DNA of 26,635 bases from Asterionellopsis glacialis. Lineage: Eukaryota; Bacillariophyta; Plagiogrammaphyceae; Rhaphoneidales; Asterionellopsidaceae. Shown piece by piece: positions 9,259 to 18,093 of this stretch. The position numbers were made by a program, and so were the translations under genes. The first letter of the stretch is position 1, and each line of letters begins with the position of its first letter. The notes under the pieces are model-generated. The model was not told the origin of the DNA, searched no databases, and saw only the letters and a list, made by a program, of their open reading frames with translations. The stretch covers positions 21,375-48,009 of the forward strand of contig WKLE02003194.1 in assembly GCA_014885115.2 (NCBI GenBank), in the 5' to 3' direction.

Positions 9259-9272
9259 TGACGTCACACGTG
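9259..9272 (+). promoter_or_regulatory. Abutting TGACGTCA (CRE) and CACGTG (G-box) palindromes
   Basis: A perfect 8-base CRE palindrome (9259-9266) is followed without a gap by a perfect 6-base G-box palindrome (9267-9272). CRE-type TGACGT elements bind bZIP factors and mediate CO2/cAMP-responsive promoters in the diatom Phaeodactylum. CACGTG binds bZIP or bHLH factors. The pair is 511 nt upstream of the START gene and about 620 nt upstream of the helicase, so either or both could use it. Function is inferred. Confidence 0.5.
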
Positions 9273-9782
9273 GCCCACCGTTAAATACATGATGTTTATA
9301 ATTCCCGCCTGCATATCCACAATCCTGACTATCAAAAACGGACGCATGTACCTGATGACTGTACATCTACGTAGTTCTGTGGTCTACCTGGTATGTATGA
9401 TGAATGATGACACAACAAACAACTTTGAGGGGGTGTCTTATTTTTGAAATTACACTCACGGCTGGGAACTTGTGAATGAAAAAACGGCTGGCAGCACAAA
9501 AGCACATACATGTCACACCGTCACGCCTGTCACATTATATTCTTCAGATTGCCTACGTGTCAGTGAATCATTGATCATCCTTGTAATCATCATCTCCTGT
9601 GTCTTTCAAAGATCCTTGATTACCCAACAAGTTTCGACGTTGGCAGTCTTAATTGTTGCCACACGCTTTTATTTTGTCAAACATTCTTATAGCACTATCT
9701 CACTCACAACAGCAATCAATCATTCTTTCTCCGTGTGTACTGGTGTCTGTAACCAATTAACACAAACACCGAAACCAAAAAG

Positions 9783-11081
9783 ATGAAAATCCCATCATCC
9801 ACACGCAACAATAACAATAGTAGCAGCAGCAGTGTAGCGGCAGTACCCTCCTCCAAAAGAACAATAAAATTATCGAAACGATTGGCAACAGCCACAAAAA
9901 ATAATAATAAACGGAAAAAGAAACATCTCTATCGTAATCGACAACATCATTTTATATCAGCAGCATCCATTGCAATCATTTTGGTGTTCATGTTATTGAA
10001 ACAACATGATGGTAAAAAGGTTGTTGTTGTATCAGATCCTTCCCATCCTAATGATCCAAAACAGACTGCAACAACCACAACTAACACAGTACTTGAACGT
10101 GGAAAAAAAATTGGACCTGTTGTAACAGCTCCCGAATTGTATAAGGCATATCAAGAAATTCAACATGAATATCATGATAAGGCATTTCATGAGGACAACC
10201 GTCAAGATTGGACTGTATTGAATTCTCACGATGGTGTAGAAATTGCCATGTTACAACATGAGAGTGATCCATTGTGTCCGTATGTACGAATGACAGCCAT
10301 TATGCCTACACCCGTAGAAGATTGTTGGAATTTCTTGCGGTTGGCCAATTGGGATAAGACCATGCCCAAAATGGATCCCTTTTACGAAGGTTTGTCTGTC
10401 TTTGGTGAATACCATGTTGGTGTTGGTCGACGCCATAAGGTGCATATGATATTGGCAAGGAAACGTACCAAACGTATTGTTGCCTTTGGCAAACGTGACT
10501 TTGTTTTTGTATCGGTTTCGGATATACCTCGTGGAGATGGTGTTTGGGTATCAGGCACGGTATCGGTGATTACCAAACAAATACCTCGACGAAAGGGTTA
10601 TACACGTGCGTATCAAGATAGTATTGCCTTTTATGAACCTCTCGAGGATAATACGAAAACAAAAATGACTATCGTGTGTCGCATTGATTTAAATGATCAT
10701 TCCGATGATGGTGAAGGTGGCCATATGCCCATGTGGTTATACAAAAAAACAATAGGAACTGCAGGGGCGAATTCTGTGAAAAGTATGAGACATCATTTAC
10801 AACTTGAATACGATCAACGAGAACGTCAAAAGGAGAAGGACGAGAAGAAAATGAAGGAACAAGCATCAGCTATATCATCGTCTACTTCTACACCCAAAGT
10901 GGGAACGTTATTTCGTCTTCCATGGAAAAAAAGTGATCGTGTGGAACAAGATGATGCAGATGCAGTTTTTCAATTTGAATCTTTAGAAGAAATGGGTAGT
11001 ACCAAAGATATTGCTACTTCGACTCGTCCTGGATGGAAAATACCGAAATTGAATATGCTTTGGAACTCCAAAACAAAATAA
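9783..11081 (+). CDS. Membrane-anchored START-like lipid-binding protein
   Basis: 432 residues, single exon. The N-terminus is Asn/Ser-rich and strongly basic (KRKKKHLYRNRQ, about 43-54), followed by one hydrophobic helix at about 57-73 (FISAASIAIILVFMLL), with no clear cleavage site. This predicts a membrane-anchored protein, the basic side probably cytosolic. Residues about 140-345 resemble a START domain, which holds a lipid in a hydrophobic cavity for transfer or sensing: DWTVLNSHDGVEIAM, YVRMTAIM, CWNFLRLANWDKTMPKMDPF, KRDFVFVSVSD, GVWVSGTVSV, AYQDSIAFYEP, TIVCRIDLND, MPMWLYKKTIG. The tail from about 350 is charged and predicted disordered. The START call rests on the pattern (DG-V near the start, W-MP-MD, R-D near the middle, a late Pro/Trp helix). 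The bound lipid and the membrane cannot be told. The start codon opens the frame just after a stop in the overlapping upstream frame. Confidence 0.72.
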   Translation: MKIPSSTRNNNNSSSSSVAAVPSSKRTIKLSKRLATATKNNNKRKKKHLYRNRQHHFISAASIAIILVFMLLKQHDGKKVVVVSDPSHPNDPKQTATTTTNTVLERGKKIGPVVTAPELYKAYQEIQHEYHDKAFHEDNRQDWTVLNSHDGVEIAMLQHESDPLCPYVRMTAIMPTPVEDCWNFLRLANWDKTMPKMDPFYEGLSVFGEYHVGVGRRHKVHMILARKRTKRIVAFGKRDFVFVSVSDIPRGDGVWVSGTVSVITKQIPRRKGYTRAYQDSIAFYEPLEDNTKTKMTIVCRIDLNDHSDDGEGGHMPMWLYKKTIGTAGANSVKSMRHHLQLEYDQRERQKEKDEKKMKEQASAISSSTSTPKVGTLFRLPWKKSDRVEQDDADAVFQFESLEEMGSTKDIATSTRPGWKIPKLNMLWNSKTK

Positions 11082-11319
11082 ACTACGTGGTGCCCTTTGT
11101 GTATGTCTCTGTACTTTATTGATAGAGGAAATACTCTTATATGTGTATGAAGTCTGTAAACAATATCAACTGTAAAGACGCTACTGCAACAAAATCATGT
11201 TGCACTGCATTTGTGTGTGGAGTGCTTGCTAGCTAGCTAAAAATAATTATAATTGCCATGTACTTTTTTTTTTTAAAATTATGGGATCATTCTTCAGTGT
11301 ATGTCACTCTATTTCAACA
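11082..11319. other. Short convergent intergenic region
   Basis: The START gene and the kinase gene converge here, so this is 3' untranslated and terminator sequence for both. It contains the palindromic run GCTAGCTAGC near 11229 and a T-run near 11265. No gene is visible. Confidence 0.4.
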
Positions 11320-12603
11320 TCATTTACCAGCTTTGGAAGGAAAGCGTGGCATAAATTTGACATGTACAGGGAATGGTGATTCCAAAAAGTATTTGGATTG
11401 GAGTGCATCGTTTGCTGACAAACGTTTTTGATAATCATACTGAAGCATGTCTCCTAAAAGAGACAACCCAGCTGTTGATAAATGACTGAATCGATCCAGA
11501 AAGGTTGTCCCCATTGTATGTTTGTTGTACCGATGTAGTGATGGACGAGGAAGTTCCAATGTTCCATTTTGAATAAGAGGCATCTGTGGTAGATTAGGCC
11601 ATTGAGAGACAGTGGGTGGTCCCAGGAAATCAAACATTTTGGATATTTGATCAAGTTCGTTCTTCCCATTAATTAGGGGTGTTCCTAATAAGAGTTCGCC
11701 AATCACGCACCCTGCACCCCAATTGTCAACACCTTCATTGTACACTTTGGATCCAAATAATAATTCAGGTGGTCGGTACCACAAACTAACAACCTTGGGT
11801 GTAAGTGGTGGTAGTTTATGAACGTCTTCGTTGTCATTTTCACCATGGTCATTAGAGCTCCTGGTTTGAATTTTGGAAAATTTACGTGATAATCCAAAGT
11901 CGGCAAGACGCAATTCCCCTTTGGAATTATACAATAAATTACTAAGTTTGATGTCACGATGTAAAAAATATCGTGTATGCATAAAGTCCAATGCCGATAA
12001 AAGTTGCATGGCCAAACGTTTGACTTCACATTCACGAAAGGGTGATGTTTGATGTGCATTATAATGGGAATCGACTAAATGGGCCAAATCATGTTCACAA
12101 TGTTCAAATACTAAAAATACACCTGACCGATGAGATGATACAGCCACGTGTTGTAATTTCACAATGTTGGGATGAGCATTCAGTTGTCGTAGCGCTGTGA
12201 TTTCACGTAATGTGGTTACTGGAAATCCATCACTTGATTCATGGTGTGGTAAACATCGTTTCAAGGCTACAAAATTATTAGTTTCCTTATCACGGGCCTT
12301 GTAGACGACACCATAGGTACCTTCCCCAATTCTACCTATTTTTTCATATCGTTCATTCACATTAGGACATCGACCAAAGGGTGAAGAAAAAGAAGAAAAA
12401 GAAGAAGAAGTCTTTGTGGAGGATATCTTCTCCCCATCCCCTTCTTTTTGACGTTTTGAAGAGGAAGTTGTAGTGATTGTAGCAGCCGATGTTGTCTGAG
12501 CTTTTTGAAAATCAATGGATGATCGACCTCCCATTGTTGTCTGTTGTAACTTTTCATCCAATACTTTGGCAAGTCGTTTCTTATTCATCGTTGGGTCCCC
12601 CAT
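11320..12603 (-). CDS. CDK10/CDK11-like cyclin-dependent protein kinase
   Basis: 427 residues, one exon. After an 84-residue Ser/Thr-rich leader comes a complete kinase domain: glycine loop GRIGEGTYG (90-98), VALK lysine K115, cyclin-binding helix PVTTLREI (128-135), catalytic HRDIKLSN (D217), DFG (235-237), and activation segment LTPKVVSLWYRPPE with likely phospho-Thr T268. PVTTLRE corresponds to PITSLRE of CDK11 and PISSLRE of CDK10. TPKVV and the C-terminal ending (SPFPVHVKFMPRFPSK) also fit that branch. The RPPE form (instead of RAPE) is the version seen in CDK9/CDK12. All catalytic residues are present, so it should be active with a cyclin partner. CDK10/11 relatives act in transcription, splicing and G2/M. 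The DFG-to-TPKVV stretch carries an acidic insert (about 246-266). It faces away from the SNARE gene across a 743-nt promoter region. Confidence 0.88.
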   Translation of the reverse strand: MGDPTMNKKRLAKVLDEKLQQTTMGGRSSIDFQKAQTTSAATITTTSSSKRQKEGDGEKISSTKTSSSFSSFSSPFGRCPNVNERYEKIGRIGEGTYGVVYKARDKETNNFVALKRCLPHHESSDGFPVTTLREITALRQLNAHPNIVKLQHVAVSSHRSGVFLVFEHCEHDLAHLVDSHYNAHQTSPFRECEVKRLAMQLLSALDFMHTRYFLHRDIKLSNLLYNSKGELRLADFGLSRKFSKIQTRSSNDHGENDNEDVHKLPPLTPKVVSLWYRPPELLFGSKVYNEGVDNWGAGCVIGELLLGTPLINGKNELDQISKMFDFLGPPTVSQWPNLPQMPLIQNGTLELPRPSLHRYNKHTMGTTFLDRFSHLSTAGLSLLGDMLQYDYQKRLSANDALQSKYFLESPFPVHVKFMPRFPSKAGK

Positions 12604-13346
12604 TTTTGTAATCTAGATGTATATATGGAAAACTGTCTATTTGCTTTTCAAATACAATAAATGTCAGCGGTAAAGGGGGGCTACCGGCCTTTTGGCCATC
12701 TCATGGTGTTCCTTCCTCTTGCGTTATGTTTCCCAAGAGAAACATCAAACATCGATTTGATGGGATATTATGTTGGGATTCAATAAGATAACAACATAAT
12801 TAAGGACAAAGATAATGACGCGAAAGATGACTCCTCCCCGGCGGGCGGACCCGAATTTTTTTTTTCGTTCGCCTTCCTCCACCGACACGACTCTCGCCTA
12901 CTGACTCCTACATACTATGGTAGACTAGACTACGGCGCTTTAACACGAGCAAAATCAGCAACTTTGAAACTCTCTAGAGTAGAGAGAGTCTTGCCCTGTA
13001 CGAGTAGACACAAACCGCAAAAACAGGAAAGACTTGTCTGTGCACACAGTGAAAACAAAGCAGTGAGTGAATGAAGCCTCGTTGCAATCGACGGTAGAGA
13101 CTTGTTAATTGGGTTAGGACCCAGTTTCGCTATATCATATATAGCACCATAAACAAATAGTAACCCCCAACAACGCTGAAACCATTTCTTTACTTCTTGG
13201 AGAAGAATATATTACAAAACTATACCGAACCCAGCGTAAATTGAACTGCATCACCCGACGGTTTTTGAATTGGAAAGAAGTTTCTTTACGGGAAACCAAA
13301 ATAATAGAGAACAGTACAATTGTTCAAATAAATTTTATATAAAAAG
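12604..13346. other. Divergent promoter region between the kinase and SNARE genes
   Basis: No gene is visible in these 743 bases. A small inverted repeat, ACTCTCT at 12969-12975 and AGAGAGT at 12983-12989 with a 7-base loop, could form a short hairpin. A T-run follows CCGGCGGGCGGACCCG near 12840. No binding site can be named with confidence. Confidence 0.4.
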
Positions 13347-13956
13347 ATGAGTTCCATATTTGCACGATCAAGTAGTGGAAATTATCGTCAAGTACCCGTC
13401 AATGAATATAGTGACGATAGTAGTGATGAAGGAGATGACTTTATTCAACAATCTATAAAGTCGCAACAGGTAAGTTAGTGCAGTGTGGTATCGCCGTAAT
13501 CNNNNNCATAATAGTCGGTATGCCATTCATTGATTTGTGTGTGTGTGTGTGTGCATCTGTGACTCATTCTATGTTACTATCGTGTTCCTTGTTTCATCCA
13601 AAAAAAATACCTACTTCATTCCACATGATGGTGATGATGATTGAATATTAATAATAACAACAACAACAATTATGCAGCAACAACTTCAAGAACAGGATCA
13701 GGGATTAGAAATGCTAAGTCAAAGTGCCATGAGACTGAATGAAATGTCCTTAAATATACATGAAGAATTGGGATACCAAAATGACATGTTGGATAACATG
13801 GAAAATGATTTAGAAAAGGCAACAGATAATCTTGATATGTTGACATTAAAAACAAAAGAAATGATTCAAAAGGCAGGGGGGAAACAAAATTTCATGATTA
13901 TCCTTGGATTGACAGGTGTGGTGGTGGTATTACTTTTTCTAGTCATGTATACATAA
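13347..13956 (+). CDS. Short Qc-type SNARE, two exons
   Basis: Exon 1 is 13347-13469 (41 codons, MSSIFARSSSGNYRQVPVNE...), a GTAAGT...CAG intron spans 13470-13677, and exon 2 is 13678-13956. The product is 133 residues. The SNARE helix covers about 40-105: QDQGLEMLSQSA, then HEELGYQNDMLDNMENDLE, with the central-layer Gln in GYQND, then LDMLTLKTKEM. A C-terminal membrane anchor follows (FMIILGLTGVVVVLLFLVMY). The heptad layout resembles Qc-SNAREs (syntaxin 6/8, SYP5/6 type), which pair with Qa, Qb and R partners to fuse vesicles in the Golgi-endosome system. There is no Habc domain; the leader is only about 40 residues with an acidic patch, a size closer to Bet1/Sft1. A 5-base gap (N at 13502-13506) and a TG microsatellite (13536-13553) lie in the intron, so intron length is approximate. 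Exon phase and frame agree exactly. Confidence 0.85.
13536..13553 (+). repeat. (TG)n microsatellite in the SNARE intron
   Basis: Nine TG units lie just downstream of the five-N gap inside the intron. Such tracts often cause assembly breaks and length variation. Confidence 0.9.
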
Positions 13957-14323
13957 ACAAAGAAAAATCTTGAAAGCAACATAGAAAAAATTATTACACG
14001 AAAATAATTCATTACATTGTTCGAAGAGAGGTTGAACAATCATTTTTGTTTAAATATTGTGGGTGGGAATTGAAGCGAGGGGGTTGAATATTCTTTAGTA
14101 CAAAAACTATACAGACGTCTGGATTATACAACCTACCTACGTATTTGCTACTTGCTAGATGTTTATTTCAATATATAACCATTCCCAGAAACGAAAAGAT
14201 CACCTTTATTGAGTTCTTTGTAAACTGAATTCTATTTTCTGAATTAAAAGCTTATTTACTTGAAAATATGTTTTCAATTTCTAGTAGCACCTTCCATAAT
14301 TTTTGACTGTTGATCCTCCGTTT
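13957..14323. other. Convergent intergenic region between the SNARE and PMS2 genes
   Basis: 367 AT-rich bases shared as 3' flanks by two converging genes. No open frame or RNA gene is recognised. Confidence 0.4.
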
Positions 14324-17300
14324 TTACTTGTCCTTACCTACTTCTTCTTCGTCTACTTCTATTTCGGTTTGTGTTGGTTGAGTCATAGAAACTTGTGCAA
14401 TAGTAGGTCCAGCCACGTGAGCTTCAGCTTGTTTCACATCATCTATAAAGGTTTGCATCAAGTCTCGTACATGTCGCATCGTGGGTCGTCCATGTGGACA
14501 ACTCCACGGGTGTTCAACATCTGCAAGGCGTTCCACTACAGCTTCCATTTCTTTTTGGGACAAGGGAGTACCAATCATAATACTCCCCCGGCATGCCCGA
14601 CTTGCAAACATAGCAATGGATTTGGGTAAAAATGTTATTAGCTTTCTACCACCTTGTCTATCATTCTTCTTGGCTTTCGTTTGATCATTATCGTTATCAC
14701 CCTGTGGCATTGAAGCATTCGCGTTATTGTCATTTTCTTGACTGACCTTGCTACTACTCACTTGAGAGGAAGAAAGATCGCCGGCATACCTTCGAACAGC
14801 ATTGTTCCCGTAAAGACCACTACCATCAACTCCAGTGCCAAAGCCAGAACCAGCATCTCCGTAGGAAATACCATCAGCACCAAGTAAAGCACAAAGATGA
14901 CTCACATCTTCCTTTCCGTACTGTACAGCCTTTTTCCCGTCCGGAGCTCCACTGTGAGGCAATGATATAAGCGCAAGACGATGTCGTGGTGGTTTGTCCT
15001 TATCGTAGGAAAATCGAAATCCATTTTCCTCGAATAAGAGTTTGTTATCAAGGATGCATTCTTCCTCAGATGGAGTAAGTTCTAAAGGCATGGGTGCCAT
15101 GAGCCGCTGTTCGTGTATAGATGTGTTCTCGCACAAGCGTTCATAATGAAACTTTTCGTCACATGCATGTTGATCGAGAATCCATAAATTGTTGCTACGG
15201 CAGCGAGCTAAAATAAAGCCATGATTAAACTGGCCAATAATGGACATATGGCGAAAGTCTTCTTTACCCAGACTAACAATTTTGTTCCGCCCTTTGTTAG
15301 CGAGATCTTTGTCTGTGTCATCGGAAACGCCTACGGATTCGTTTACACCAGCTTCAACTGCTTCTGCACAATCAGAATCATTAATTGTCTTGCTTCCAGA
15401 CTTCATTAAGTAACGGAGACGCAGCTTTTCGTTGTGTAAATGAAAGCGAGAATCCTGGTATTCTTGGATCGCTTGTTTCGTACTTTGAAATGTATCAAAT
15501 GTAACAGATTCTTTTTCCATTGTGGCTTGTTCAGATGTAGATGTTCTTTGTTTCTTCGATGGTGCTTCGATTGAGTCGTCACTACTACTTGTATCTTGGT
15601 CGTCTATTTGCTCAGATTCTCTTCTTTCAGTAGTATGCTTGGACCTGCGTTTTCGCACTGAACCACTGTTATTNGGCTTAGACGGTACACTTGCGGAGAT
15701 GCTATCGTCAGTAGTCTCATAAATTTCTGCATCATCGTCGGTTGTCGACGCATTCTGCATTGCTCGTGTTCTTTTGGCTTCACTTTGAGGGTTCAGACGA
15801 CTTCGCTTGCGTGTCTCCAAGGTAGTCCCCGACGACTGAAAAGCAAATCCACTCAAGTCAATGGAACGTTTGTTTGCTGAGTCAACATTTGATTTCTTTC
15901 TCACTTCGATGGTACTACTTTCACGGGGCGGAAAAGCGAACTGTGAAACATCATTTTTACTAGAGGCTTGCGATGTGTTTCTGTTTGCCTGCTCTTTAAA
16001 ATTAGAAGCGTTGTCTGGATCCTCGGTGCCATCGATATCTTGGCCAACGTCTATTTCGTTTTCATTTGAAGATTTGCTGGAAGCCAAAGATTGAGAATTC
16101 CTTTGCTTTTTATTTTGTTCAGTAGGTCTTCTTAATTCGCTATTAGTGCTACTCGCATCACTATCGGAAGATTCGTTGTCCTCATTCACAGCATCTATCT
16201 CAGCTTCTTGACTATGTAAGTCATCGTTTTCTCGGTTGAAGCGTATCTTAGTCTGGGTCAAATTGATTCGATCCCGGTCCGAAGTAACACGCTCTCGTGA
16301 GGACTGTGGTGCTGGTGGTTTTGTTCGATTTGAAGGAGGACTTTCCATTCTATCGGTAGCTTCATTGTTGTTGTTCTTCGATGGAGAACTGCGTTGCGGT
16401 GAAGATTCAGGACTTTTGTCTTCTTCATCGTCAACTTCCGCATGCCTACTCTCTTCTTCGTGTTGCATTCGGGCCTTTTTCAAGTCGTGAACAAACGCAT
16501 TTCTTCGCCTAGCTTTTTCTCTTAGCCCAGCGTCATCCTGGGCCACATCAACTTCATCACCGTTGCCTGTCCCCCAAAGATTCGGAAGCTCCGTAGATGT
16601 GCTTTGTCCCTGGCTAAGTCGCCTTATCTCGTTTAGTCTTTCTACCTCATCCGTCGAGATCGCTTGTCCCTGACTAAGGCGCCGTATTTCATTCAGCCTT
16701 TCCATCTCATTTATTGTTTGAGTTGGTGGTTGACTGAGTGACTGTGCCTCACCTGCTACAAAATTACCATCAGTCTGGCTAGACCAGAGGTCTACCAACG
16801 CATTCCGAATTAATTCTGAAACCATGCTTTCGTGAACAAGAAAGACTTCCCGTTTATCTGGTGACAAATTGCAGTCGTAAGAATTGTTTGGAAGTGTAAA
16901 GCAAAGAATACAAGCCGGTCGCTTTGTGTTTGTTCCGGCAAACGTTCTCCAAACTTCACTTATGATCCGGCCTATCTTTGGCATTTCTATGGGACGGTGG
17001 TTTATACTGAAAAACTGAGATTCTCTTGCTGTTGATCCACCTTTCGTTGTTAATGCGGGTGCTTTTGAAATCAAGCCTTCAACACGCCACACACCCGGAT
17101 TCGTATCAGATCCCAATAACGCTGACGTAAGATCGATTGATATTCGTGAAAGCCCTGATAAGAATCGACTCCCTAAGACGGATGATACGGTTTGCTCTAT
17201 ACTGGTTGTGCCTGATTGCGTAGAAAGTTTTACGTCCTCAGAACAACTGTCTCCTGACCCAACCATATCCATCAAGGTAAACTTGACTCCAACACACAAA

Positions 17301-18093
17301 ATTGCGTCTATATTTTAAAAAGTGAAATATGATGTGAGATAGAATTGAAGCACAAATAATGAAATGTTCATCAAGCACTTACACCCTTGAATCATTTTCA
17401 TCAGCTTTGCTCGATGCTTCCTTATTCGTTTTATTAAATCTTTCTGTCTGACTGGTAAAGCATCAAAAAGTCTTACAACCGCAACTGTAGTCCCGACTTT
17501 TCGAGGAATTTCGCAAATAGCGTCTCTATCCATGTGCCCGTCTTGCCGGAACTCTAATTTTTGCCCCAGTGCATCAGTTGCTGTTCTTGTAGCAACAATA
17601 AGATTCCGAGATATATTTGCCAAGCAAAACAAAGCCTCTCCTCGAAACCCTAGTGTAGTTGGTCTGTTCTCGTCGTAAATATCCTCGAACTGTCGTATTT
17701 TTGAAGTAGCATTCTTCGCTGCAATGAAGGGACGGGAAGTTAGCGGTACACCGCTTCCATCATCTGACACTTCAAGAACCTCTGCACCTTGTTTGAACAA
17801 ACGGACTTCACAAAGTTTCAAAGACAAAGCCAATCAGTGAATATCAGTAAATACGAACGAATATTGAAATATCGAATCCCAAAACATGTAAAGATAACAA
17901 CCAATTACTTACTATTGATTGTAGTAGCTCCGGCATCAAGTGAGTTGTCAACGAGTTCCTTTACTGCACTCGCCAAATCGTTCACAGCTTGACCTGCAAC
18001 TATACGTCTTATAGAACGTTCTTGTATTGGGACAATCGACCTAGTTGCTGGTCTGTTGATCCCTGAATGCATTCCGGTAAGGAACGTCGACAT
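14324..18093 (-). CDS. PMS2: PMS2-type MutL homologue (mismatch-repair endonuclease), three exons
   Basis: I join exon 1 (18093-17913), exon 2 (17805-17383) and exon 3 (17307-14324), giving 1195 residues. Both introns are GT-AG (107 and 75 nt). The joins restore GATTIN-IRLF and IQG-YAIL, which match MutL proteins. The GHKL ATPase half shows AVKELVDNSLDAGATTI (catalytic E46), EVSDDGSGV, TSK and TLGFRGEAL. The C-terminal half has the metal-binding endonuclease motif DQHACDE-x4-E (about 912-924), ACRGSIMIG and CPHGRPTMRH (about 1138). These mark the nicking subunit PMS2 (yeast Pms1) rather than MLH1; it would act with MLH1 in the nucleus. The linker is long, acidic and Ser-rich (about 400-830) and holds a 20-residue tandem repeat. 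It is longer than human PMS2 (862 residues). One unresolved base at 15674 leaves one residue unknown. Start M1 is 25 residues before the conserved ATPase start; M8 is also possible. Confidence 0.93.
16601..16715 (-). repeat. Tandem 60-nt (20-residue) duplication in the PMS2 linker
   Basis: Two adjacent copies encode ERLNEIRRLSQGQ followed by a Ser/Thr-rich spacer. The period is exactly 60 nt (for example TTGTCCCTG at 16603 and 16663). The copies differ mainly at synonymous positions, so the duplication is not recent and the peptide has been kept. Confidence 0.85.

Larger units (their letters stand above)
8639..9782. other. Divergent intergenic/promoter region between the FANCM-like helicase and START gene
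   Basis: This 1.1-kb interval separates two genes transcribed away from each other, so both promoters must lie here. It holds a composite bZIP/bHLH-type site at 9259-9272 and an E2F-like site at 9159-9166, listed separately. Short open frames on both strands (for example 8945-9223 and 9472-9786) match no family. The second runs straight over the start codon of the next gene and is best read as 5' untranslated sequence. Confidence 0.5.

Noticed and set aside
9472..9786. 104-codon frame ending over the START gene start codon
   Set aside because: Ends four bases into the next gene, has no recognisable domain and is best explained as 5' untranslated sequence.
14324..18093. Repair-gene cluster (helicase plus PMS2) as an operon-like unit
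   Set aside because: Eukaryotic genes separated by three unrelated genes with their own promoters. The proximity is most likely coincidence.
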